Shown: piece after piece, positions 44,826-56,895 of the stretch
Numbering within the stretch: the stretch's first letter is position 1
Layout: the number at the start of each line of letters is the position of its first letter
Source of the DNA: Lactuca virosa
Taxonomy: Eukaryota > Streptophyta > Magnoliopsida > Asterales > Asteraceae
Assembly: GCA_928212115.1 (NCBI GenBank)
Contig: CAKMRJ010005412.1
Coordinates: 257,660,916-257,724,915, forward strand
Direction of reading: 5' to 3'
DNA: 64,000 nt
Notes under the pieces: generated by a model
Database searches by the model: none
Told to the model about the DNA's origin: nothing
Seen by the model: the letters and a program-made list of their open reading frames with translations, nothing else
Translations under genes and position numbers: made by a program

Positions 44826-45672
44826 TGTTGGATTAGGTGTCTAAGCCCATAACTATAATTGGTATGTACTTGAATTGATAGCAGCACGGTCCTTTTGGGT
44901 TGCCCTCAACCTAGCAACTGGACAAGGAAATTATGAAAGGAGAGATATTAATTTATAAGATTAATGAATTAATATAAATGATTTATTAATATGTTAAAAG
45001 ATTAATATATTAATTAGAAATCATAATGTTTAATTAATAGTTAGCCAGAAATTAATCAGAATTAATTTTAGGGTTAAAAGAATTAATTATAAAGTGCAGG
45101 GACTAGTTTGCAATTAACTAATAGTTGAGTGAAATATTCTAGAACCCCCTTGGAAGGAGGTGGACGAAATTCTTAGGGGAAACCCTAGAGATTTCGTCCA
45201 AGGGGTCCAAATAAGGCCTTTGGATTTTGCTTAGGCCCTAAGCAAAGGATAACTAGGGTTTTCCTTAAACCCTAGATCCCTCAGCTATTTAAGGAGCCTC
45301 CTGGCTCACATTTGAGGTCACTGATTTCTTTGGAAGAAACCCTAAGGCCGAAATTGCATCCTCTCTCCTCCAAGTTTCCTTCTTGCTAGTTCTTGGGTGT
45401 GATTCCATTAGAGGCATTACATTTGTGGTGCTAAGCTTCCAAGAAGATCAAGATCAAGATCAAGAGGATTATCAATTGTTTGCTATAACAATTGAAAGGT
45501 ATGTAACTCCTAAACCCTAGTTTGTTAATTTCGAAATTAGCCTCTCTCCTCTAGGGTTCTTGTTTTGCAATTCAAAGTTATATGTTCAATAGTTAAAACA
45601 TAGATCCAAAGTAGGTTGCATGTGAACTTAGGAATTGTTTTCTAGTTTATTTGTTTTACCTAAAACCCATCA
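44826..45672 (+). repeat. 5' LTR of copia E
   Basis: 847 bp, TGTTGG to CCATCA. CTAGGGTTT (45253-45261) and AAACCCTAG (45267-45275) are inverted around five bases, 12 bases before the TATA-like box TATTTAAGG (45287). Confidence 0.97.
45253..45296 (+). promoter_or_regulatory. Inverted telo-box pair and TATA-like box of copia E
   Basis: Perfect 9 bp arms with loop TCCTT. The 3' LTR copy (52329-52352) keeps both arms and differs only by an extra C in the loop. Confidence 0.65.
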
Positions 45673-45673
45673 G

Positions 45674-46987
45674 TGGTATCAGAGCCATTGTTTGTTTTAA
45701 ATTGAATTGCTATAATAGTTGAATTGCAAATTAGGGTTTATAGCCATTAAACCCTAAATGCCAAATTTTCGATTTCTAGGGTTTTGGATAAAAGGGTTTT
45801 TTCGAAAACCCTAGCCTCCAAAGAACCCTAATCGAAATTAGGGTTAGGGTTTTGAAAACCCTAGCCTCCTCCCTTGTAAATTTCAAAATTGCTAGAAGTT
45901 TTAGGGTTTCTTGTTTTGGATAATTGTTACTTAATTAGATTAATTGGATAATTATCCTTACCCTATTTTTCGAAATTTAGAGGGATAAGGATTAGGATTA
46001 AATTAATTGATTAATTTAATTAGATAATCCTTACAAGATTTAATAATTTGATTAATAGTTAATTAAAAGATAAATATTAAATCTAGTTAATTGGTTTATT
46101 TAAATTTAAATTTAATAGTTTGAATTTCGAAATTTATATAAACCCTTGAAGTTTTAAAATGTTTTAGAACCACACCCTATATATGTATTATGATTAAAAG
46201 TTTAATATTATATATGTATAAGAATATGGTCAGTCAAATCGCTAGTATGCCTCATTCACGAAGCTAATCTATAAGGGGGTATAAGGAAACTGCCTATAAA
46301 ATGGTAGTTGAATGGGTGTCCACTCTCACCCACCGCTTCCTTGATTAGTGGAGGGTCGTTAGCAGAACGGATTTGATAGGATAACTACTTCTCATTAAAA
46401 GTATAATGACATTAAAGAAAGTACTAGAACATTAATTTTAAAATCCCAACTCTAGTTACTTTAGGAAAAATGTGAAAAGTATGCTAATCCATGAAATTGC
46501 ACATTATGCTTTATTGGTCGTTAGTGGAGCGTGTGTGGTTAACCAGCACACTAAAGGGCACTAATAACGAGTAGTAATGGGTATCTCATAATTGTCATTT
46601 TGATGGAGCGTGTGTGGTTTACCAGCACATGAATAGTTAATGATAAAGACAATGAGGTTACCAAGCACATTTGCATGGTTATTCACATCTTGTTTATGAT
46701 CCTCGGCATCCCAGTCACAAATAGAAGAGCATAATCTAAGATTAAAACATGCCATTGAATAGTTTCAATGTATCTCAAAAGAATTAGGAATTTCACTTCG
46801 TTTGTTTCGTCTAATGGTGGAATTGGTGAATCGTCATTCACCTACCTTTATGAAATTTACACTTGGATCTCGGCATCCCATTTCTAAGTTGTGAATCTTC
46901 ATAGTTGGATCCTAACCTTGATATTTTATCTTTGGGTTATTATATTTAGGTATCTTGAAATCTAACTAAAACTTTCTTTCTTTTCAG
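45674..46987 (+). other. Primer binding site and structured leader of copia E
   Basis: TGGTATCAGAGC at 45674-45685. The leader aligns with those of A and F. Hairpins: AACTGCC/GGTAGTT with one G-T wobble (46288-46309), TTTATGA/TCACAAA with one mismatch (46693-46721), GGTGAAT-CGTC-ATTCACC (46825-46842). The GTGGAGCGTGTGTGG motif is at about 46525 and a variant at about 46606. No gene. Confidence 0.8.
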
Positions 46988-49900
46988 ATGTCTACTCCTG
47001 GAAACACTTCTGCTTCATCCTCCTCCAACCAGAACTTCTCTTTGCTCAATATCTGCTCCAAAGTCGTTATGGATGGCTCAAACTATAACGATTGGATGCG
47101 CAACATCAAGATGGCTCTTCGTTTTGAGAACAAAGAATATGTTCTTGAAAAGGAGCTCAAAGAGCTTGATGAGTCTGAAGCTACTCCTGAAGATCTTGCT
47201 GCCTACAAGAAACATTACGATGATGCTACCAAAGTGGCGTGCATCATGGTGGCAACCATGTCCCCAGAACTGCAGAGGTACTATGAGGACTACTGGCCTT
47301 TTGAGATGAACAAGGACCTTATGGAAAAGTACCATAAGCGAGCTCGTCAAGAAAAGTTTGAAGTAGTCAAGTCACTCATGGCTTGCAAGATGAAAGAGGG
47401 GGAGTCGGTTGTGTCACATGTGCAAAGAATGCAACGCTACATAGAGCGTTTGGTCAAGCTCAACATTCACTTTGATGAGGAATTGGCCATTGACATGGTC
47501 TTGAACTCACTACCTGATTGTTATGGTCAGTTTATTCTAACTTACCATTTGAACAATACTGAGCAGACTTTGGCCCAATTGCACAACTTGTTGCAGACAG
47601 CTGAAGCAGGGATGAAGGGTAAAAGTATACCCTCCACACCTGCAAGTGCCCCTGTGTTGGCTATTGGACAGGGAAAGGGGAAAAAGAGGAAAGGTCCTCC
47701 CAAGCAAAACTGGAAGAGCAAGGCTCAAGCTGGGTCGTCTAGTAATGGCCCAAAGGCTAAGCCCAATGGTTCCACTCCCCATGTTTCTGATCCAAAAGAG
47801 GCCGTTTGCTTTTATTGCAATCAAAAGGGGCATTGGAAGAGATCTTGCCCACAATATCTGCAAGATATCAAGGATGGCAAAGTGAAGCCATCTTCGGCAG
47901 GTATTTACACTATTTCTGCTAATAACTCATTATCTTCTCGTTCATGGGTCCTTGATACAGGATGTGGTTTTCATATCTGTTCTGATTTGCAGGGACTAAA
48001 GGAAAGTGAGGAGATAGAGCGAGGAAGGATAAACTTGATCATGGGAAACAGAAAGTCTTCACCACTGACCAAGATCGGAGTTTATCAGCTTCTGCTTAGC
48101 AATGATGTTAGATTAGATTTAATAAATTGTTGCTATTCGTCTGAGATGACGAGAAACATTATTTCATTTCATGCATTGTTCAGACAAGGTTTTCAAATAT
48201 TCTTTTAATGATTTGAATGGTTCAATTTCTGTTTATAAGAATGGTGTTTTTATGTTTGAAGCTTTACCTTGTGATGGTGTGTATGAAACAGTGACTTGTG
48301 TTGATAGCTTAGGAAATAGTGTACTTAATATTGACTTGTCTAATAGTGTAGACAAGGCATGCTTGTGGCATTGTCGTCTTGGACACATTAACAAGAAACG
48401 CATAGCCCAACTCCAAAAGGATGGAGTGTTGGAATCATTTGACCTAAAATCAGATGATATGTGTGAATCTTGTCTTTTGGGAAAGATGACAAAATCACCA
48501 TTCACAGGGTCTTGTGAAAGAGGTGAAGGTCTGTTGGATCTCATACACACAGATGTGTGTGGGCCCTTCAGATCAACTACAAGAGATGCTAATCGATTCT
48601 ATGTGACTTTCACTGACGATTATAGCAGATATGGATATATCTACTTGATCAAGCATAAGTCAGAAACTTTTGAAAAGTTCAAAGAGTTTAAGCATGAAGT
48701 CGAAAATCAATTGGGCAGAAAGATAAAGATACTTAGATCCGATAGAGGCGGGGAGTATCTTAGTATCGAGTTTAACGACTATCTGAAAGAATGTGGGATA
48801 GTCTCACAATTGACTCCTCCTAGGACACCACAGTTAAATGGTGTAGCTGAGAGGCGTAATCGAACCTTGTTAGACATGGTTCGTTCTATGATGAGTCGGG
48901 CTTCGCTTCCATTCACTTCTGGGGGTATGCCTTAGAGACAGCCGCCCACATCCTCAATCTTGTCCCTACAAAGAAGGTTGCCAAAACACCTCACGAAATG
49001 TGGACAGGGAAAGTTCCCTCGTTAGCACATATTAAAGTCTGGGGTTGTGAAGCTTTCGTAAGACGAGAGACTCACGACAAGCTAGCAGCTAGAAGTGAGA
49101 AATGTGTTTTCATTGGTTACCCAAAGCAGTCTTTTGGATATTTGTTCTACAGGCCTAGTGAGAACGTGGTCTTTGTAGCACGAAGAGGAGTCTTTCTTGA
49201 AAGAGAGCTCATATTCAAAGAGGACAGTGGGAGCACTATTGACCTTGAAGAAATTCAAGAGTCAGCCAATGAAGGAACCTTAGATGACACTAGCACTCAA
49301 CCAGAGGAAACAGTTCCTGTTGAACCAATCGATAACTCATTACCTCTTAGAAGATCCACTAGGGTGAGTGTGCCACCTGAGTTGTATGGTTTTCATATTA
49401 CTTCAGATGGTGACACATTCATAAGTGACAGAACACTGGTAAACTTAGATGAACCAGTCACTTATAAGGAAGCAATGGCAGGCCCAGAGGCTTCCAAGTG
49501 GAAAGAGGCAATGGACAGCGAGATTAAGTCCATGTATGACAACCAAGTTTGGAATTTGGTTGATAGTGCACCAGGTCGTAAGACAGTTGGGTGCAAATGG
49601 ATCTTCAAGAAGAAGACAGACATGGATGGAAATGTGCACACATTCAAGGCTCGACTGGTTGCAAAAGGTTTCACTCAAACCCCAGGGGTTGACTATGATG
49701 AGACCTTCTCGCCAGTGGCTAAGATTAAATCTATTAGGATATTGCTCGCCATAGCTGCCTTTCATGATTATGAAATCTGGCAGATGGATGTCAAAACTGC
49801 TTTCCTTAATGGGAAGTTGGCTGAAGATGTTTACATGAGTCAGCCAGAGGGTTTTGTTGATGCAAAGTTCCCCAATAGAGTGTGCAAGCTTGAGAAATCC

Positions 49901-51034
49901 ATTTATGGATTGAAACAAGCATCTCGCAGTTGGAATCTTTGCTTCCATGAGAAAGTCAAAGAGTTTGGTTTCTCTAGAAGTGAAGATGAGTTTTGTGTGT
50001 ATATCAAGGCTAGTGGGAGTATAGTAACTTTTCTGGTGTTGTATGTCGATGACATATTACTCATTGGTAACGACGTTCCAACCTTGAAAGAAGTTAAGTC
50101 TTGGCTTGGAAAGTGTTTTGCCATGAAAGACCTTGGAGAAGCTGCCTATATTCTTGGGATTAGAATATTGAGAGATAGAAAGAAGAGACTAATTGGACTT
50201 AGTCAGAGCACATACTTGGATAAGGTACTAAAGAGGTTTAGTATGGAAAATTCCAAGAAGGGAGAGCTACCTATCCAGAGCAATACCAAATTGAGTAAGA
50301 CTCAATGCCCGAGTACAGATGTTGAAATAGATGACATGAGTCGTGTACCTTATGCTTCCGCTGTCGGATCGATCATGTACGCTATGACATGTACTCGCCC
50401 TGATGTGGCATTTGCTTTGAGCATGGTCAGTCGCTATCAGGGAAACCCAGGTAGAGCTCATTGGATAGCAGTTAAGAATATACTCAAGTATTTGCGAAGG
50501 ACAAAGGACTGGGTCCTTGTGCTTGGTGGCAGTGATACTTTGAGAGTAGATGGTTACAGTGATGCCAGCTTTCAGACGGATAGAGATAACTTCCGTTCTC
50601 AGTCGGGCTGGGTGTTTTTACTGAATGGAGGAGCAGTTACTTGGAAGAGTTCCAAGCAAAATACGGTGGCTGATTCTACTTGTGAATCAGAGTACATAGC
50701 AGCAAGTGAAGCGTCGAAAGAAGCAGCTTGGTTGAGGAACTTCATCGGGGATCTCGGAGTTGTTCCAACCATCCAGGAGCCTATGGAACTGTTCTGCGAT
50801 AATGAAGGAGCGGTTGCCTTGACAAAGGAACCGAGAGATCATGGTAAGACCAGACATATCGACAGAAAGTACCATTTCATCAGACATAGAGTTGAAGAAG
50901 GCCATCTTATAGTAAAGAGGGTGTCATCTGAAGATAACCCAGCAGATCCCCTCACAAAGGGTCTGAGTAGGGCTAAGCATATTCAGCATGCTCGGAGCAT
51001 AGGACTGAAAGATGATATTAGTTTTAGTAGTTAG
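46988..51034 (+). pseudogene. Copia E gag-pol polyprotein, two frameshifts
   Basis: The total length is 4047 bases, a multiple of three. The frame from the ATG at 46988 holds to about 48200, a shifted frame carries 48190-48930, and the first frame returns to the TAG at 51034. Order: UBN2-type capsid (residues 25-220), CCHC knuckle CFYCNQKGHWKRSC (about 274-287), protease LDTGCGFHIC (about 321-330), pre-integrase (LWHCRLGHI), integrase with HTD, SDRGG and VAERRNRT, RT with TAFLNG and YVDD (50042-50053), RNase H with YSDASF, CESEY and FCDNE. All catalytic residues I can check are present. The two indels, near 48195 and 48915, compensate each other in length. The polyprotein would supply every function for transposition. 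Confidence 0.92.
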
Positions 51035-51902
51035 ATTAGTTTTGTTCTGAAACTTGTAACAAAGTAAATGTAATTGACTTTTGGTGATTAAATAATAAAG
51101 TATTATTTATAAGTTTGGTTTCTGCCTTTTGTCAATTGTTTATTATTGTGTTTCATTTTTGCATGTTTTACTTCCCGAATAATAAGATTATTCAAACTCC
51201 ACAGTCGCTCGTACTTTTGGAAGTAAGTAGTGAATTAAGACTGTCATGAACTGGATTGTAGATTGTCTAGGATAGACATGGCAATAGAATTGCTGCAATG
51301 TTCATGAGTACTCAGAAATTGAGATTTGAGTATTGGATAAACCCTCGCTCAGAGTATCACTTCATGGAATTCATCACGAGTAATACTGAGACGATAATAT
51401 CTTATAATTTGAAACGAAGATATATGAGTTGTAATTTACAAGTCGGTCATGCATTGGTGATACGAAAACGCATCAGTAACTTGGTGTTATAAAACGTATT
51501 GTCATGCATAATTTGATGAGTAAAAGATACAAGCATATGAGTCAACGTTTATTCGTTCCTTTTGCCCTAACAGGAAAAGCGATATCTGTGGGCCCCTCGA
51601 TGATTTGGTGTTGACTTATGTGTTGGGCCCAGCCAGGACTAAATTGATGTGTTCAATTAGAAGTCCTACATCATCACAAATCAGGAATCGGGAAACATAG
51701 ATTCTGGACAAAGAGATTGATTACATTCCATGTCTTTTGTCTAGGGATATCTAGCAGAACGAAGGATTATATGATCACTTATCTTAGGACACGTAACTGA
51801 CTGGGTCAGAGTTCGGCAGCAGCTTTTGGAAGCTACAATTTGCTGGTCAAATTTAGAAGGCATACTAGCAATTATAGTTACAGACTTATCCAAGTGGGAG
51901 AC
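51035..51902 (+). other. 3' untranslated region and polypurine tract of copia E
   Basis: No gene. Ends with CAAGTGGGAGAC at 51902 before the 3' LTR. Aligns with the same region of A, C and F. Confidence 0.9.
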
Positions 51903-52749
51903 TGTTGGATTAGGTGTCTAAGCCCATAACTATAATTGGTATGTACTTGAATTGATAGCAGCACAGTCCTTTTGGGTTGCCCTCAACCTAGCAACTGGAC
52001 AAGGAAATTATGAAAGGAGAAATATTAATTTATAAGATTAATGAATTAATATAAATGATTTATTAATATGTTAAAAGATTAATATATTAATTAGAAATCA
52101 TTATGTTTAATTAATAGTTAGCCAGAAATTAATCAGAATTAATTTTGGGGTTAAAAGAATTAATTATAAAGTGCAGGGACTAGTTTGCAATTAACTAATA
52201 GTTGAGTGGAAGATTCCAGAACCCCCTTGGAAGGAGGTGGACGAAATTCTTAGGGGAAACCCTAGAGATTTCGTCCAAGGGGTCCAAATAAGGCCTTTGG
52301 ATCTTGCTTAGGCCCTAAGCAAAGGAAACTAGGGTTTTCCCTTAAACCCTAGATCCCTCAGCTATTTAAGGAGCCTCCTGGCTCACATTTGAGGTCACTG
52401 ATTTCTTTGGAAGAAACCCTAAGGCCGAAATTGCATCCTCTCTCCTCCAAGTTTCCTTCTTGCTAGTTCTTGGGTGTGATTCCATTAGAGGCATTACATT
52501 TGTGGTGCTAAGCTTCCAAGAAGATCAAGATCAAGATCAAGAGGATTATCAATTGTTTGCTATAACAATTGAAAGGTATGTAACTCCTAAACCCTAGTTT
52601 GTTAATTTCGAAATTAGCCTCTCTCCTCTAGGGTTCTTGTTTTGCAATTCAAAGTTATATGTTCAATAGTTAAAACATAGATCCAAAGTAGGTTGCATGT
52701 GAACTTAGGAATTGTTTTCTAGTTTATTTGTTTTACCTAAAACCCATCA
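51903..52749 (+). repeat. 3' LTR of copia E
   Basis: 847 bp, identical in length to the 5' copy; ends CCATCA, followed by the duplication GTATT. Confidence 0.97.
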
Positions 52750-52754
52750 GTATT

Positions 52755-53914
52755 GTGATGCGATTCATTAGACATTACATTTGCCCTCGAGCTAGAAAGA
52801 GTACTGAAACAAAATTGAAAACCGTAAGCACAAAGCTTAGTGAGTTCCCCCATCATACCACATACCATACGACAAATACATTGCCAAGCATATCTGGGTG
52901 CCGGCCTCCCCTTCAGTGTATTTCCTAAAACCCAGCATATCTGTGTGCAGGCCTCCCCTTCGTCTAGATTCCAACCGATACTGCCGGCATAACTGGGTGC
53001 TGGCTCCCCTTCGTCTATTCCAATACCGATACTGAGCAATCTGGTCTCCCCTTCGGTCTATTCCAACTGGATACTGGCGAGCATATCTGGGTGTTGGCCT
53101 CCCCTTCGGTATATTCCAACTGGATACATACCACATAACTACATAGCAATAATCCATAAAACATAACAGATAGTGGTATACCAGAAAATTATCACAAAGA
53201 CAATCATCTCTACTACAAACAACTACTAGTGGGTCAGAATTGGTGCCTTTGAGTTCGACCCACTCATCTAGGAAGGTAACTCACCTCAACTGTGTATGTT
53301 GAAATTGTACTCCTCGGATGGCTCGGGACTCCTCTCCCTAAAGCATAACAAGTCCCCTAGTTAGTTATTGGGTCCAAGTATAACTCTCTTAAGGCCCAAC
53401 TTCTAATTCATGTCCCAAGGCAAGGTCCCCTAGTCATTTCCCTAATGGGCCTTTTCCCCTAAGGCCCAATCCATAATCAATTAAAGGCCCAAGTCCATTA
53501 CTTTAAGCTTTAGAGCCTAATTGGGCCCAAAAAGGCCCAATACCATAAATTTCAGTCATAGGCCCAGAGGCCTTACTCCAGAGTGGGCCATGAGGCCCAA
53601 CAAATCCAGGCCCAATCTTTTAAGGCCCAAAAACCCATGTTAACCACTCTTCATGCGTACGCACGATGTACCTGCCACATACGCCCAACGTAAGCTGGTC
53701 TTGACCACTTCGGGGAGGTTGACCTAGTGCGCGCAGCGTACCAGCAGTACGCCCAACGTACTGGCCAGTTTCCTTAGAATTCCTTTTGTGACTTAATCCA
53801 TTAAGTTCTAACGTCCAAAACATAGATCCAGGTCCTTTTAAGATGTTCTAAACCATAAAGTTACAAACTTTATGTCTTTTCATGCATGGATGGGGGTTAA
53901 GACCATGATTTAAG
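52755..53914 (-). repeat. 5' LTR of gypsy J, piece 2
   Basis: Minus-strand LTR between E and F. It matches LTR G near 12530-12620 (the GGGGAACTCACTAAGC and GCTTACGGTTTTCA phrases). It holds GTACGC-NNN-GCGTAC palindromes at 53655-53762 and repeated GGCCTCCCCTTCG phrases at 52900-53110. Confidence 0.85.
53391..53630. promoter_or_regulatory. Cluster of about 11 GGCCCA/TGGGCC motifs (LTR J)
   Basis: Counted by eye in 240 bp, mostly as GGCCCA on the plus strand, which is TGGGCC in the sense of J. Same slot as the clusters in LTRs G and L. TCP binding is inference. Confidence 0.5.
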
Positions 53915-54676
53915 TGTTGGATTAATGTCTAAGTCCATAACTATAATTGGTAAGACTTGACCCGACCCGGCATGGTCCATTTGGGTTGCATGGCATCATG
54001 CATTTGGATAGACTATAATGAGAGAAATAACACTTAAGGTTGGTTAATATATTATAAGTTCTAATATATTAATAAGGTTATTTAATTAGTATTGATCAAG
54101 AATTAATTTGGAATTAATTAAGTGATCAAAAGGAGACTAATTAAATATATGGGTTGATTGTGTAAATCATTCATTCTTATATATGTGGGCTTGTGATCCA
54201 AGATTTCTTATGTTGGACTAAGTCCATGGGGTGACCCATGGATACTCCATGGAGGTTAAAATCCATGGAGCATAAGGAATGGGTAAAGTTATGAGTTACA
54301 TGGTGTAACCCTAATAGCCACCATATAAAAGAATCCCATGGCTCAAGAAATCGTGCACTAATGTGTGAATATGAGCGCTAGACGATTTCAAGGAGTGTTC
54401 CATTTCTCTCAAGTCATTCCATGTGCATTTGGTGTTGTGTGAACCATTTGAGGTGTCACACTTGGGGCACTAGGCACTCAAGCTTCATGGAGACAAGCTA
54501 CATCAAACAAAGGTATGTATTCTATCCATTTGATTACCCAAGTATCAAGTATTGTATGCTAGATAGGGTAATACCTTGGAAAGTTCATAATTGCATGTAT
54601 AATAGAGAAAACATAGATCCAAGGTATTTAGGGTTGCATGTACACTTAGGAGTGTTAGAATGCTCAAAACCCATCA
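53915..54676 (+). repeat. 5' LTR of copia F
   Basis: 762 bp, TGTTGG to CCATCA. GTTACA/TGTAAC (54295-54309) precedes CATATAAAAG (54322); the right arm continues as AACCCTAA. An open frame of about 100 codons occurs in both LTRs only because they are copies. Confidence 0.95.
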
Positions 54677-54677
54677 G

Positions 54678-56162
54678 TGGTATCAGAGACAGGTTTGTTT
54701 TCTTGTTATACTTGCAAAATTAGCTGAAAAAATCGAATTGTATTAGTTTAAAAGTTATGCTAATTACTTGAAAAAAATTTGATGTGAATTATCTTTGTTC
54801 ATATGAGTTTATTAGATTAATAGAAAAGTTAATTGATTATGTGTTTTCAATCCATTTTAATCTAAGAGTTGATTCTAAAATGTGTTTTTGTAACTTGTCC
54901 TCAAGTTATATGAAAAGTCACATTTAAGTTTCATAAAACTCATAAAAAGTTGGCAATGGTTACAAAAATGAAGAGTCTTGTCCTCATTAAATGGTTTTAT
55001 GACTCCATAACTTGTCCTCAAGTTATGGAGGTTCAAGAGTCACTTCATTAAATGATAAAATGTGTAACCTTAATTAGTTCCATAAGTTACAAAAATAAAG
55101 AAAAGTTACATTCTTTTATTAGTTTAAAGTCTTCCATAACTTGTCCTCAAGTTATGGAACTTGAAGAGTTTTTTTTTTTTAATTAAAACTACTTTAAACA
55201 CATAAGTTATGGAATTAATTAGTTTTGAATATTTTCAAAACTTGCCCTCAAGTTTTGGAATTTGTAAAGTTTTCCCCATGAATACTTTAATTCCAAGTTA
55301 GCCCTTAGAATTTTAAAAGTTAAAATTCAACCCTTATACTTTATAGTATTATAAGTTAATAATAAATATACGTATAAGAGCAAGTCAGTCTTACCGTTAG
55401 TAGGCCTCATTCACGAAGCCGGTCTATAAGGGGGGTATAAGGTTACTGCCTATAAAATGGCAGTTTAATGGGTGTCCACTCTCACCCACCGCTTCCTTGA
55501 CTGGTGGAGGGTCGTTAGCCGAACGGGTAGGACAAGGACTATAATTCTCCCTTCATTAAAAGTATTAATGATAAATACTAAGTAACTAAACACTTATAAA
55601 TTCCCAATCTTAGTTACTTAGAAAAATGTGAATAAGGTGCTAATCCATGAAATTACACTTTGCACTTTGTTTAAACCGTTAGTGGAGCGTGTGTGGTTAA
55701 CCGACACACTAACCTGGATTTAACAAGTAGGCAAAGGGTAACTTAATATTATCATAGTATCGGTGGAGCTCGTGTGGTTAACCGGCACATCGATTGAGGG
55801 GTAAATATTAAGGGTACCAAGTATATTTGCATGGTTACTTCACACCTTGTTTTGTGATCCTCGGCATCCCAGTCACAAAACCTGAAGGGCACACTCGAGA
55901 TTGAAACATGCCATTGAAAAGTTCAATGAATCTCAAAAGAATCTGGGAGTTTCAAATCCAATTAAAAACCTAATTACATTATTTCGTTTTTCATGGTGGA
56001 AATTGGTAAATCGTCATTTACCTACCTTCAACTATTTTATAACTCGGATTACGACATCCCTCTTCCAGTTATAAATAGGTTGTTGGATCCTAGCCTTAAT
56101 ATTTCATATTGGGTGTTATATTAAGGAATTTAGATCAACTATCTTGAATATCTCCCAAAAGA
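54678..56162 (+). other. Primer binding site (altered) and structured leader of copia F
   Basis: TGGTATCAGAGAC has an extra A before the last C compared with the site of E. The leader keeps hairpins ACTGCC/GGCAGT (55445-55464), a 9 bp GTTTTGTGA/TCACAAAAC (55849-55881) and GGTAAAT-CGTC-ATTTACC (56005-56022), each with changes on both arms or longer arms than in A or E. The GTGGAGCGTGTGTGG motif is at about 55683 with a variant at 55765. 54880-55260 repeats CTTGTCCTCAAGTTATGGA phrases. Confidence 0.75.
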
Positions 56163-56895
56163 TGTCTAGTTCAGACATCTATGATCTTCCCAAATCTCTT
56201 GGAACTTTACTTCCTCCACCTCCTCCAATTATTCTCCCTAACCCACAAGTTCAAGGTCACTCAAGCCCTAATGGCAAGCAAGGTCTATGTGTGATCACAT
56301 CTTAGAGATGAAGTCACATATTGACAAGCTGGGAGAGTTGGGTGTCAAAGTCTTGAGAAAGTTGGATGTTCAATCACTTTCTAAGTCACATAGTGAGTTC
56401 CTTTGGGACTACTATGAAACAGACTATGACATGAACCTTAATGATCATATCTATTTGCTTGGTGCTGCTGAATCAGCAATGATTTGGAACGATAGTAAAG
56501 CAAATTTGATTAGAAGATCAACTTCCCAAAAACTTTATGGACAGTGACAATGGTGACACTGGAAATCCAGAAAAAGCATTCTCTTCCCAATGGAAAGGGA
56601 TTGGCCATAGTCAACCCGGTTGACCAAATGGTAAAGAGAAAGGCTAAGTCTGAGATAGTCCCATTACCAAAGGGTCCATATGTTTATTTTGCCAAAGGAA
56701 GGGGCGTTGATTGCAAAGCTGCCAAATTTACCTAAGGATGTTAAAGTCAATAAGTTTGACTCTACATCAGGTAGAGCCCATTATCTAACTCTGTTAAGTT
56801 CTATTCTGAGATCCTCATTACATGATGTGACTGGGTCACATGTTGATGTTTTAAGAATCAAAATAGAGAGAAATCTTAAAGGAAGTATATGCTGA
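56163..56895 (+). pseudogene. Remnant gag of copia F
   Basis: The ATG at 56163 is at the gag start position (about 141-163 bases after the last leader hairpin, as in A and E). It gives a proline-rich N-terminus that soon stops near 56310. A second frame (56287-56547) reads HIYLLGAAESA, and further short frames follow. None keeps a zinc knuckle. The N-terminal part differs from the gag of E, so it may be a diverged or replaced segment. No function expected. Confidence 0.5.

Larger units (their letters stand above)
44826..52749 (+). mobile_element. Copia E, nearly intact
   Basis: 7924 bp with two 847 bp LTRs and the duplication GTATT (44821-44825 and 52750-52754), inserted in the LTR of J. By eye 8 substitutions and 2 one-base indels separate the LTRs. 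The polyprotein region has two opposite frameshifts as its only visible lesions. This is the most complete element in the window and the best model for the autonomous partner of A, C and F. Confidence 0.97.

Noticed and set aside
54421..54723. Roughly 100 codon frame found in both LTRs of F (also 61057-61356)
   Set aside because: Its presence twice follows from LTR duplication; it is not open in the LTRs of A, C or E.
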